The translations under genes were made by a program, and so were the position numbers. Shown piece after piece: positions 25,509-33,769 of a stretch of DNA of 64,000 bases. Origin of the DNA: Corynebacterium sp. HMSC074A01 (lineage in GTDB: Bacteria; Actinomycetota; Actinomycetes; Mycobacteriales; Mycobacteriaceae); the NCBI RefSeq assembly GCF_001831515.1, contig NZ_KV825598.1, forward strand, positions 145,703 through 209,702. Direction: 5' to 3'. A model generated the notes under the pieces. It was given only the letters and a program-made list of their open reading frames with translations, ran no database searches and had not been told where the DNA came from. Positions within the stretch are counted from its first letter, which is position 1, and every line of letters begins with the position of its first letter.

Positions 25509-26363
25509 TTAGGCGTGCGAGATAATCCAATCCGAGGCCTCGCGCTGGTCCCACAGCGTGTAGTGACCGTGCGCCCCCATCCCGCGGAACACGCCCAGGG
25601 AACCGAGCCCAAGAGAGCGGAACAGTTCGTTGAATTGCTGTGCTGGCAGCTGGCCGGCGCGCAGGTTCGTCTTCAGCGCGGGCGCAACCAGCGGGCGGTA
25701 GCTTTCCTGGGTGGAGCAGACGATGTCGGCGGAGTTGCAGATCTCAAGTACCCGCGGGCCGAGCTCGCCGTAGCCGCCCTTGAGCTCGCCGAGTGCGCCA
25801 CGGGATGCAGGCGAGGTCACGCGGGAGAGCTCTGCCCCGTTGCCGCCCTGGTAGGGGTTGGCAAAGAGCGCTGCGGAGTCCACGTGATCCGGGTCAATCG
25901 GCCCGTGGCCGTGGGCAATATCGCGCAGCAGGCGCGCAGCGATGTCCGCGCCGAGCGAGTAGCCCGTGAAGCTGAAGGTGGCACCGGGGCAGGCATTCGA
26001 CAGGCGGCGCACGGTGCGCACCGTCTCGTTGTAGCCGTCGGCAGACGAGGCATAGTAGTTGTTCGCTGCGAACGGGGTGGCGTGGTAGGACACCCACAGC
26101 GGCTGGACCTCCCCGCCCGTTCCCAGCTGGGTGAGGATGCCGGTGAGGAAGACGTTGCCGCCGTGCGGCATCGCGTTCGGGATACCGGGGGCGGTGTTCG
26201 CCCCGCCCGGCACAGCGATGAGGTACTTCTTGGTGCACCCCTGCTGCTCAACCAGCTGGTCCGCATTTTCGGAAGGTTGAATCGGGGCGGCGGTCGCTGC
26301 AGGTGCCGAGGTGAAGGCGAAAAGCGCAGCGGCGACCGCCGCTACCAGACGGGAACGGCGCAT
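25509..26363 (-). CDS. secreted alpha/beta hydrolase (cutinase / PE-PPE-domain-like)
   Basis: A 284-residue exported protein. The signal peptide (MRRSRLVAAVAAALFAFTS with cleavage near ATAA) is followed by a serine hydrolase domain with the nucleophile elbow GYSLG, a likely acid in NSADIVC and a histidine in GAHGHYTLWD. Four cysteines could form disulfides as in cutinases. It lies 8 bp downstream of emb on the same strand, so it may act on cell-wall lipids or esters; that is inference. It is not a corynomycolyltransferase: the FtsZ-like or esterase-D features of that family are absent. Confidence 0.72.
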   Translation of the reverse strand: MRRSRLVAAVAAALFAFTSAPAATAAPIQPSENADQLVEQQGCTKKYLIAVPGGANTAPGIPNAMPHGGNVFLTGILTQLGTGGEVQPLWVSYHATPFAANNYYASSADGYNETVRTVRRLSNACPGATFSFTGYSLGADIAARLLRDIAHGHGPIDPDHVDSAALFANPYQGGNGAELSRVTSPASRGALGELKGGYGELGPRVLEICNSADIVCSTQESYRPLVAPALKTNLRAGQLPAQQFNELFRSLGLGSLGVFRGMGAHGHYTLWDQREASDWIISHA

Positions 26364-26371
26364 GGGTGTTT

Positions 26372-29300
26372 TTACTCTTCCGGATCGCGGATCTTCATCG
26401 GGCCCGGAGTCCACCAGCCCGATCGGACTACCTCATCGTAGTCTATCTCCGCGTTTTCCGGGATCTCACCGATGGAGTTGGTCCGGCGCTCGTACTTCGC
26501 AATCGAGCCCCAGTCGCGCTGCCAGTCGGTCTTGAGGTAGCCCGGGATCTCGTAGGAGTAGTTCACAGCCTCTGCGGTCGACAGCGCGCCGCCGCCCAGG
26601 AAGTCCATGAAGTCCGAGAGCTGCTGCTTGCCGGGGGCGTCCGGCATGATGCGGTACTCGGGGATCTCGGTCACGCCCGCGTAGTGGCTAAACGTGCGCT
26701 GGCAGGGGTACTGGAAGGCGACGGACCAGTCGAGCAGGCCGGGGGTCTCGGCGTCGAAGCGCTCGCCCAGCGGTGCCAGCTGCGGGTTGCGCAGCGGAGT
26801 GACCGCCAGCCAGTCCTTCTCTGCCAGCGAGGTGTCCTCGGCGGCCAGGCGGACCACGTCGGCCTCCTCCGGCAGGTCGGCGAGCGGGTAGCGCAGGTTG
26901 CGCCACAGCGGGGTCGGGCCCTGGTCGAGCATCTCTGCCTCGCCAAGTTTCTCCACACCGCCGTCGGTGCGCTTGCCGTACTCCAGCTTCAGCTCGGTGC
27001 CCTCCTGCTCCACGCCGTTGATGTCGTGGTGGGCGATGCGCCCGGCGACCGAGGTGACCAAAAGCGGCGCGTTGTCGTTGGCTTCCGGCAGCTCGTACCA
27101 GGTGGTGGTGAGCTTGGCTCCGGCGGAAGGCTCGTCCTCAAAGGTGCCGAGCACCGGCACGCGCGTGTAGTCGAGGTTGAACGGCAGCCGCACGGTCGAG
27201 CCGTTCACACCGCGCATGGACTCGGGGCGGTTGCCCTGCGTGTTCGTGGTCGTCGTCGACTGCTTCTCTTCGCTCAAGTCGGCCTGCGTCGGCGCGTCGT
27301 CAGTGTCAGTGGAGCCATCGCTTGTCGACGCCTCCGTGTCCGCCAAATCCGAAGCGTTCGCATTCTCGCTCACGATGAAGGCAGGCACGCCGTCCGGGGT
27401 GAACCCGCGGGACTCGCTGCCTGCGTCGAGGGAGCGGCCGAGCGGGACGCCGTCGATAGGCGTGAGGAAGGAATCGTTCGTGTCCTCCTCCAGCAGGACC
27501 TCGTTGGCCAGGGCGCAGTGGTCGCCGGCAAAGCTCCGCACGTTGCCCATGCCCACCGAATACGCCGGTGCCTGGGAAGCAAACGCCTTGACGAAGGTGA
27601 GGCAGGAAAACGCGACCATGGCGATCGCCATCACCGCGATCGGCGCCGACATGACGCCGACCCACTTGCCGCCCACCTTGTACTCGGTCTGGTCCTTGCG
27701 GAAGGACTGGAACACACCCACCAGCGCGATGAGCAGGGAGATGGCGAGCATGATCGTGTTCGCCTCCACGCCCTTGAGCTGGACGGTCTTGTCCCACCAC
27801 GGCACACCGAAGGAGGAGACGTACCACCAGGCGTTCCACCCGGCCAGGGTCATGGCCATGAGGAAGCACACCGCCGCAATGGCGAGGGTGCGGTTGCGCT
27901 TGGACTGTAGCGCGATGTGCGAGAGCACTACCGCACCCAGAGCCGCGACCGCGCCGCCCAGACCGGCGTAGATGCCGAAGTGGTGCGTCCACTTCGTGGG
28001 CGTGAACATGAGGAAGAAGGTGGCCAGGCCCACGATGTAGAGCATGCGGCCGGTGACGTCCTTGGTCACGCCCGGCACCTTGCCGAAGCGGGTGACCGCC
28101 CACCCGATGAGGATGAGGCAGAAGAGGAAGACGAACATGGGGAAGCGGCGCGTCATCGAGCCGTCGACAGACTGCTGGAACAGGGTGCCGTAGCGCACCC
28201 ACTCCGAGTACCACTCGAGCGCCGGGCCGACCTCGGAGCGCACCGCGGTCGCCTCCAGCACGGTCGCCAGCGTCTGGTCCTTGAACACCGGCACGAACAC
28301 GGCCAGCCCCGCGCCCAGGAAGACGGCGACGTACGCCAGGCCGGGCGCGATGTGGCGACGCGCGTTCATGATGCGGAAGACCTGCGGCAGACACACGAGG
28401 AACACGCCGACCGCGGCGAGGCCGGTCGGGCCGCACGCGAGCGTGATCGCCGCGGTGACCGTGCCCCACGCGGCGGGCGCGAGGCGATCAGTGGCGATGG
28501 TGCGCTCAAACAGTGCCCACGTGGCGATGATGCCGAGCGCGATGATCGGCTCCGGGCGCGTGCCGTTGTTGTAGGGCAGCCAGAAGGCCAGGAAGACGAA
28601 GGCGGCCGTCCAGTGCGCCATGCGGCGATCCGCCACCGCGGTGCCCAGACGCGGCAGGATCTCGCGCGAGAGGATCCACCAGGTCAGCAGGGCGGCGACA
28701 AGCGTTGGCAGGCGCATCCACATCGACGCGGTGGTCACGTACGAGAGCAGTGAGAGGATGTCGTAGAACGGAGAGCCGAAGGGGGCCTCCGGCACGCCGT
28801 ACCAGCGGTAGTAGTTCGCCATGTAGTCCGACTCGGTGGCCACGCGCGCCATGGTGAGCAGGAAGCCGTCGTCGGAGGTGTTCGCGCCGAAGACGTGCCA
28901 GAAGCCGAGGATGGCGATAACGACGCCGTCGAGCGCGGTGAAGGTGCGCCAGCGGGAACCAAAGGCGGGCAGGTTGCGCCCGTCGTAGCGGTCCAGGCGG
29001 CGCAGCGACCACAGGCCGATCAGCGCGGCGATGAGCCCGCCGCACATCGCAAGCAGCTTGACCAGGGTGGGCGATGACGTGAATCGGGAGTTGATGTCGA
29101 CGGAGGCGTTGAGGCCGGCGTCGATAAGCATGCCCGAGGCCTCGGGCTTGAGCTCGGTGTATAGGCCGGTGAACTGCGGGCGGTAGTCATCCTCGGACTC
29201 CTCCACGAAGGTGGTGCCCGGGATGGCGACGGTCATGCCCTCGTCGGTCTGGCGGACCTCAAGCACGGCCTCGCGCGGCAGGGCGCGGACCTCCTCGGCG

Positions 29301-29674
29301 CTGAGCTCGAAGACCACGTCATCCAGCGCGGAGACCACCAGGCCGCCGTCGGGGGAGGTGACAAAGAGGCCGCGGTAGGTCGCGTCCTCGGAGGATTCCG
29401 GCAGCGTCGACAGGATGGTCGACTGGCCGTCGCGCAGCTCATCGACGGCGCTGATCGGGATCGTCAGCGACACGTCCTGCGGGGCCAGCGAGATCAGCGG
29501 CGCGTTTACCGACGCCACCGTGTCATTCTGCGGCCAGGACACCTTGGACTGGACCTGGTTGACCGGCAGGAAAGGGGTGAGGACGAGCAGCGCGAAGGCG
29601 AGGATGCCCGACACAATCGCCGTGTTAATCAGCGACTGTGGAGCCTTGGATTGCACATCAGTAACAGTTGCCAC
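26372..29674 (-). CDS. emb: arabinosyltransferase Emb (arabinogalactan synthesis)
   Basis: A membrane GT-C glycosyltransferase of 1100 residues that extends the arabinan of arabinogalactan from decaprenyl-phospho-arabinose; the target class of ethambutol. The N-terminus has one helix, a periplasmic jelly-roll-like domain, then a block of about a dozen helices (about 210-690) and a large C-terminal extracytoplasmic carbohydrate-binding region. The GT-C acidic site lies in the loop after the second helix (GANTSDDGFLLT). The start is GTG with a minus-strand TAAGGT box (29683-29688) 8 nt upstream. AftA is encoded directly upstream. A single Emb is characteristic of corynebacteria. Confidence 0.92.
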   Translation of the reverse strand: MATVTDVQSKAPQSLINTAIVSGILAFALLVLTPFLPVNQVQSKVSWPQNDTVASVNAPLISLAPQDVSLTIPISAVDELRDGQSTILSTLPESSEDATYRGLFVTSPDGGLVVSALDDVVFELSAEEVRALPREAVLEVRQTDEGMTVAIPGTTFVEESEDDYRPQFTGLYTELKPEASGMLIDAGLNASVDINSRFTSSPTLVKLLAMCGGLIAALIGLWSLRRLDRYDGRNLPAFGSRWRTFTALDGVVIAILGFWHVFGANTSDDGFLLTMARVATESDYMANYYRWYGVPEAPFGSPFYDILSLLSYVTTASMWMRLPTLVAALLTWWILSREILPRLGTAVADRRMAHWTAAFVFLAFWLPYNNGTRPEPIIALGIIATWALFERTIATDRLAPAAWGTVTAAITLACGPTGLAAVGVFLVCLPQVFRIMNARRHIAPGLAYVAVFLGAGLAVFVPVFKDQTLATVLEATAVRSEVGPALEWYSEWVRYGTLFQQSVDGSMTRRFPMFVFLFCLILIGWAVTRFGKVPGVTKDVTGRMLYIVGLATFFLMFTPTKWTHHFGIYAGLGGAVAALGAVVLSHIALQSKRNRTLAIAAVCFLMAMTLAGWNAWWYVSSFGVPWWDKTVQLKGVEANTIMLAISLLIALVGVFQSFRKDQTEYKVGGKWVGVMSAPIAVMAIAMVAFSCLTFVKAFASQAPAYSVGMGNVRSFAGDHCALANEVLLEEDTNDSFLTPIDGVPLGRSLDAGSESRGFTPDGVPAFIVSENANASDLADTEASTSDGSTDTDDAPTQADLSEEKQSTTTTNTQGNRPESMRGVNGSTVRLPFNLDYTRVPVLGTFEDEPSAGAKLTTTWYELPEANDNAPLLVTSVAGRIAHHDINGVEQEGTELKLEYGKRTDGGVEKLGEAEMLDQGPTPLWRNLRYPLADLPEEADVVRLAAEDTSLAEKDWLAVTPLRNPQLAPLGERFDAETPGLLDWSVAFQYPCQRTFSHYAGVTEIPEYRIMPDAPGKQQLSDFMDFLGGGALSTAEAVNYSYEIPGYLKTDWQRDWGSIAKYERRTNSIGEIPENAEIDYDEVVRSGWWTPGPMKIRDPEE

Positions 29675-29702
29675 GTGAAGTCACCTTACTGTGACTGGCC
29701 CG

Positions 29703-31637
29703 TTATGTACGCACCACTACCGCAAACGGGCCGATCTGTTCCACGTCCCACTCGTCGTTATCGAAGGCTTCCGCGTTGAAGAACAGGCCCTCGTAGCGCA
29801 CGTTCGGCTCGTTGGGGAAAATGTCGTGCGCCACGTGCGTCTTGAACCCGTCGTCGGGCTCCTCGACGTCGCCGCGGAAGATGAAGGCGACGGGCGGGGC
29901 CCACTTGGACTCGTCGATGGCTTCCGTGAGCGCCTCCGGGTCGTCCCAGGACAGCTGCGACCAGGCGATGAGTTCTTCGTTGCGTAGCTCGAACTCGCCA
30001 AGCGGGTTGGCGTAGTGGCTGGTAAAGGCGTTGAAGCCGAAGTAGGGGTTATACGCCATGTAGTTGATCTCGTCGGTGTAGATCACCGCCTCGTTCGGCT
30101 CGTAGCCGTGGGATGTGAGCAGCTCGGTGATCTCGCCGTAGTACTGGGCGGCGTCGGGCGGGAAGCGGTCGGCGCGCTCGCCGTAGCCGTCCGTGTCGGC
30201 GTAGGCCTGGTCGATGTGGGACTCGTTTTCCGACGGGATCTGCTGCACGTAATGCAGGCAAGCGGACGTCACCACAATCGCGATGATCGCGATGATCGTC
30301 TGGTTCGCCGCCAGGTTGAAGCGGGAAGGGAAGAAGTAGTCGATGCCCACCAGGATGATGTCGGACACCGCGAGGATGCCGGCGGTGATAAACAGCAAGA
30401 TGATCAGCACCTCGACACGGAAGCCCAGCAGCGAGGTGCCGAGCAGCGTCGCCGCCATCGAGGCGAGGCACCACACGTAGCAGACGATCGCGCCCACGCC
30501 TAGCGACGCCACCTCACGCTCTCCGGCGCGCACCACGATAAAGATCAGGCCAAGCAGCGACAGCAGGCCGATGATGGAAAACGAGAAGAAGGGCAGCGGG
30601 TAGATGGTGCCCTCCTCCGGCAGGAAGTGGTTCGCTGTGGACTGGACCTCGTAGTTGCCGGAAAGCACCGCGAAAATATAGCGCCACCAGGTCAGCGCGG
30701 CAATGGCCAAAGAAGACACGCCGATGATCAGCAGGCGGACGATGGGGAGCGCATCGCTGGTGACCAGGAGAGCAACCAGGAACGCCATCGTCACCACAAA
30801 CAGCGCCGCGATCGCGGTAAACAGCGTGTAGAAGCTGGCGGAGATGCCCAGGTAGAGCGCCATGAAGATGATCGCGTTGCGCGAGCCGAGCATCGCGCGG
30901 TACGTGATCACGGTGGCCGCAGGGAAGAACATGGCGACGATCGCCGCGTAGGGCTCATCCGGCGTCTCGGTCAGCACGACCGCGGTGGTGAAGGTGGCGA
31001 TCGCGCAGGCGATCGGCAGCGAGCCCACAATCTTCTGCCACACCGGCACCAGCATCGCCGCGCCCGCCGCCAGCGTAATCAGCGCCCAGGGTTGGAAGAC
31101 CTCCCAGCCCGGTACGCCGAGCACATCCGCCACGCGCCCGCCCAGCCAGAACCAGCCAATGGGGTAGAAGGACGGCAGGTCCACGTAGTTCATGTCCGCG
31201 TTGGCGGCAGTTTCCGTCATCCGCGACAGGAACTGGGTGCGGAAGCCCTGGTCCACCTGGATACCGTCGAGCCACAGGCGGGTCGCTGACAGCGGGATCC
31301 CCAGCGCGGTGACCACCAGGGCCGGGGCCGTGAGGTGCATGATGATGCCGTTGACCCATTTTCGGGTGCCCCGCAGCCAGAGGACCACGCAGATCAGGCT
31401 CACGATGAGCACGATCAGCGAGCCGGCAGAGGACAGCGCCCGGATCGCCATGGAGGTGTTGTAAGCGGGCAGGGAGACCGAGTGCAGCACGAACCAGACG
31501 AGCGTGGTGATAAGCGCACCGAGCCCGCCAGCAAGCAGCGTGCGAATGAGGGTCTGCTGCGCGGAAAGCGGATCCGGGGCGTAGCCGGTTGTGCGCAGAC
31601 CCTCCTGGGTCTCCTCAACGGTTGCTGTCGTGGTCAT
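29703..31637 (-). CDS. aftA: galactan 5-O-arabinofuranosyltransferase AftA
   Basis: Adds the first arabinofuranose to galactan, priming the arabinan that Emb extends. The 644-residue protein has a GT-C layout: about eleven helices in the first 450 residues and a periplasmic C-terminal domain (about 460-644) ending in IGPFAVVVRT. The ATG (MTTTATVEET) is the likely start; no strong Shine-Dalgarno is present and no perfect -10 box sits at leaderless distance. It is followed by emb after 28 bp, as in other Corynebacteriales. Confidence 0.88.
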   Translation of the reverse strand: MTTTATVEETQEGLRTTGYAPDPLSAQQTLIRTLLAGGLGALITTLVWFVLHSVSLPAYNTSMAIRALSSAGSLIVLIVSLICVVLWLRGTRKWVNGIIMHLTAPALVVTALGIPLSATRLWLDGIQVDQGFRTQFLSRMTETAANADMNYVDLPSFYPIGWFWLGGRVADVLGVPGWEVFQPWALITLAAGAAMLVPVWQKIVGSLPIACAIATFTTAVVLTETPDEPYAAIVAMFFPAATVITYRAMLGSRNAIIFMALYLGISASFYTLFTAIAALFVVTMAFLVALLVTSDALPIVRLLIIGVSSLAIAALTWWRYIFAVLSGNYEVQSTANHFLPEEGTIYPLPFFSFSIIGLLSLLGLIFIVVRAGEREVASLGVGAIVCYVWCLASMAATLLGTSLLGFRVEVLIILLFITAGILAVSDIILVGIDYFFPSRFNLAANQTIIAIIAIVVTSACLHYVQQIPSENESHIDQAYADTDGYGERADRFPPDAAQYYGEITELLTSHGYEPNEAVIYTDEINYMAYNPYFGFNAFTSHYANPLGEFELRNEELIAWSQLSWDDPEALTEAIDESKWAPPVAFIFRGDVEEPDDGFKTHVAHDIFPNEPNVRYEGLFFNAEAFDNDEWDVEQIGPFAVVVRT

Positions 31638-31668
31638 GCCCTCTAGTTTCGCATAACTCAGTGCGTAA

Positions 31669-32322
31669 CTAGTCCACACCTCGCTCGGAAAGGAACATCA
31701 GGATCGCGCGGACTCTCCGGTTGTCCTCGTCCGGGGTGAGCCCCAGCTTGGAGAAAATGCTAGAGACGTGCTTGGCCACCGCCGCCGACGAGAGGAAAAG
31801 TTTGGCCGAAATGTCGGCGTTGGATAAGCCTTCCGCCATCAGTTCGAGAACCTCGAGCTCCCGCGGGGAAAGTTCCCGCAGCCACGGGGCGCTCGTGTGC
31901 ATGAGTGAGCTGGCCACCTCCGGGTCGATTACCACCCCGCCGCCGGCGACGTTCTCGCAGGTGGCGATGAAGTCGGCGACCTCGGCGACCCGGTCCTTGA
32001 GCAGGTAGCCGGTGCCCCCGCCAAAGTTTTGGCCGAAAAGTTCGCGAGCATAGGGCGCTGCCACGTATTGCGACAGGACCAGCACGTTTAAGCCCGGGTG
32101 GCGGGTGCGGAGCTCTAAAGCGGCCGTAAGTCCGTCGTCGCGCATGTGCGGGGGCATGCGGACATCGGTGATGAGGAGGTCGGGCAGCGGTGCGGCGTCG
32201 ATAAGCGAGATGAGCTCATCGGCGCTTGAAGCCTCACCGACGATGTCGTGGCCGCGCCGCGTGAGCAGGCCGGCCACTCCCTCCCGCAGCAGGGCGGAAT
32301 CGTCTGCAACCACGATCTTCAC
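31669..32322 (-). CDS. LuxR/NarL family two-component response regulator
   Basis: A 217-residue regulator with receiver domain (phospho-acceptor D53 in LLITDVRMP) and C-terminal NarL-type helix-turn-helix (SPRELEVLELMAEGLSNADISAKLFLS region). The GTG start overlaps the kinase stop by 4 bp (GTGA), so the pair is coupled. Two copies of the dispersed inverted repeat lie inside (31797 weak, 32024). Its likely target is the divergent ABC transporter, with the palindrome at 33030-33047 as candidate site; this is inference from context. Confidence 0.88.
   Translation of the reverse strand: MKIVVADDSALLREGVAGLLTRRGHDIVGEASSADELISLIDAAPLPDLLITDVRMPPHMRDDGLTAALELRTRHPGLNVLVLSQYVAAPYARELFGQNFGGGTGYLLKDRVAEVADFIATCENVAGGGVVIDPEVASSLMHTSAPWLRELSPRELEVLELMAEGLSNADISAKLFLSSAAVAKHVSSIFSKLGLTPDEDNRRVRAILMFLSERGVD
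32024..32042. repeat. dispersed inverted repeat, copy 10
   Basis: AAGTTTT-GGCCG-AAAAGTT, one mismatch, identical to the copy at 6770; inside the response regulator gene. Confidence 0.6.
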
Positions 32323-33011
32323 GCGCCCACCCCGCTTTCGCCGCGGAACAGCAGCAGTGGGATGCGCGCGGCAACCGTGGTCGGGCCGCCGGCCGGCGAG
32401 TTCAACTCGAGGGTGCCGCCGAACGCGGCGACGCGCTCGCGCATCCCGTCGAGCCCGCGGCCGGGGGTAAACTCCGCGCCTCCGTCGCCCTGGTCCGTGA
32501 CCACCACGTTGAGCGTGTCGTCGCAGGTGATCAGGACGTGTACGGGGCAGCCTTCCGCATACTTCGCGGCGTTGGTGAGCGCCTCGGTGGTGAAGAAGTA
32601 GGCGGCGGCGAGCACGGACGCGTCGATCGCGGGCAGCGGGTGCGGCGCGCGCACGCGCACGTGCGGGCCGTATTGGGCGGCAGCAGTTTCCACCGCGGCG
32701 ACGAGTCCCCGGTCGGTCAGCTCGGAAGGGTGGATGCCGTGGACGGTGCGGCGCAGGGTTTCGAGGCCGCGCTTGAGGTCGGTGGCGGCGGCGTCGAGAA
32801 GCGCGCGCGTGCTCCCCTGAGCATCAAGCTTTGCCTCGCCCACCTTCATCGCGGCGGCGACGAAGTGCTGCTGCGCGCCGTCGTGCAGGTCGCGCTCGAT
32901 GCGCAGCCGCTCCACCTCGTAGGCCTCGGCAATCTTGCGACGCGACGCTGTGAGCTGGTGCACGCGTTTCGCTGCACTCTCCTCGTGGTTGGCTCGTTTT
33001 CTCCACCTCAT
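32319..33011 (-). CDS. cytosolic HisKA_3-type sensor histidine kinase
   Basis: A short kinase of 230 residues. The dimerisation and phosphorylation helix carries H43 in RDLHDGAQQHF, the NarX/DesK type signature; the ATPase domain follows with an N-box in TTEALTNAAKYA and a G-box around GRGLDGMRERV. No membrane helix or sensory domain is present, only about 30 residues before the H-box, so the signal must come from another protein (perhaps the adjacent permease) or the cytosol. The ATG lies 8 nt after a minus-strand TAGTCT (33020-33025), giving a leaderless mRNA. Confidence 0.86.
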   Translation of the reverse strand: MRWRKRANHEESAAKRVHQLTASRRKIAEAYEVERLRIERDLHDGAQQHFVAAAMKVGEAKLDAQGSTRALLDAAATDLKRGLETLRRTVHGIHPSELTDRGLVAAVETAAAQYGPHVRVRAPHPLPAIDASVLAAAYFFTTEALTNAAKYAEGCPVHVLITCDDTLNVVVTDQGDGGAEFTPGRGLDGMRERVAAFGGTLELNSPAGGPTTVAARIPLLLFRGESGVGA

Positions 33012-33019
33012 AGATGCAT

Positions 33020-33025
33020 AGACTA
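33020..33025 (-). promoter_or_regulatory. -10 box TAGTCT of the histidine kinase operon
   Basis: Reads TAGTCT on the minus strand, 8 nt before the kinase ATG; the adjacent 18-bp palindrome covers its upstream spacer. Confidence 0.55.
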
Positions 33026-33029
33026 GCGA

Positions 33030-33047
33030 GGTAGTGCTAGCACTACC
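33030..33047. promoter_or_regulatory. perfect 18-bp palindrome, candidate operator
   Basis: GGTAGTGCTAGCACTACC is fully self-complementary with no spacer. It lies between the divergent two-component and ABC transporter genes, right upstream of the kinase -10 box. A dimeric NarL-type regulator encoded next door is the obvious candidate binder; not demonstrated. Confidence 0.6.
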
Positions 33048-33074
33048 CGTTTTCGGGCGCGAGCACCATGGTGA

Positions 33075-33093
33075 AACTTTTCGGCCAAAAGTT
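33075..33093. repeat. dispersed inverted repeat, perfect copy 11
   Basis: AACTTTT-CGGCC-AAAAGTT, perfect, ending 10 bp before the likely ABC ATPase ATG; the clearest non-coding copy. Confidence 0.75.
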
Positions 33094-33103
33094 GAATGGA
33101 AGC

Positions 33104-33769
33104 ATGCTCGAACTGCAAGACATCACGAAATCATTCACCCAACAACGCGTGCTCGAAGGCGTGAGCCTGAGCGTGCCCGCCGGCGAATCGCTCGCCGTGA
33201 TGGGGCCGTCGGGTTCCGGCAAGTCGACGCTGCTGCACTGCATGTCCGGCGTGCTCACCCCAGATTCTGGGCAGGTACTTTTCGAGGGGCAAAACATCGC
33301 AGCGCTTGACGACGCCGCGCGTTCCTCACTCCGCCTCAACCACTTCGGCTTCATCTTTCAGGACGGACAGCTTTTGCCCGAGCTCACAGCCACCGAAAAC
33401 GTCGCGCTGCCCCAGATCATGCGCGGCACCCCCAGGAAGGATGCCCACGAGCAGGCGAACGAGATGCTTACGAGGCTCGGCTTGGGGAACTTTGTCTCGA
33501 GGTTTCCAGGCCAGCTTTCGGGCGGGCAGGTGCAGAGGGTCGCGATTGCACGAGCCTTGGCAGGACCGCCGAAAGTAGTCTTCGCCGACGAGCCGACCGC
33601 GGCGCTTGACCAGGCGACAGGGCACGAGGTGATGCAGGAGATCGTCGCGGTGGCGCAAAAGTTCGGCGTCACCCTGGTCTTGGTCACGCACGACCCGAAG
33701 ATCGCGGCCTGGTGCAACCGGCGCATCGAGATCCGCGACGGCCTGATCCACTCGGAGGTGGCAGCATGA
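33104..33769 (+). CDS. ABC transporter ATP-binding protein (LolD/MacB-like)
   Basis: A 221-residue ATPase with Walker A GPSGSGKST (about 34-42), Q-loop FQDGQLLPELTA, signature LSGGQVQRVAIARAL and Walker B VVFADEPTAALD. It pairs with the FtsX-type permease immediately downstream (ATGA overlap). Such pairs act as mechanotransmission or export/resistance systems, and next to a two-component system often detoxify peptide antibiotics. The ATG at 33104 (MLELQDITKSF) is the family-typical start; an ATG at 33068 would extend the protein through the perfect inverted repeat. Confidence 0.86.
   Translation: MLELQDITKSFTQQRVLEGVSLSVPAGESLAVMGPSGSGKSTLLHCMSGVLTPDSGQVLFEGQNIAALDDAARSSLRLNHFGFIFQDGQLLPELTATENVALPQIMRGTPRKDAHEQANEMLTRLGLGNFVSRFPGQLSGGQVQRVAIARALAGPPKVVFADEPTAALDQATGHEVMQEIVAVAQKFGVTLVLVTHDPKIAAWCNRRIEIRDGLIHSEVAA

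Noticed and set aside
33068-33103. A 12-codon N-terminal extension of the ABC ATPase from ATG 33068
   Set aside because: It translates the perfect inverted repeat and lies before the family-typical MLELQDITKSF start; kept only as an alternative.
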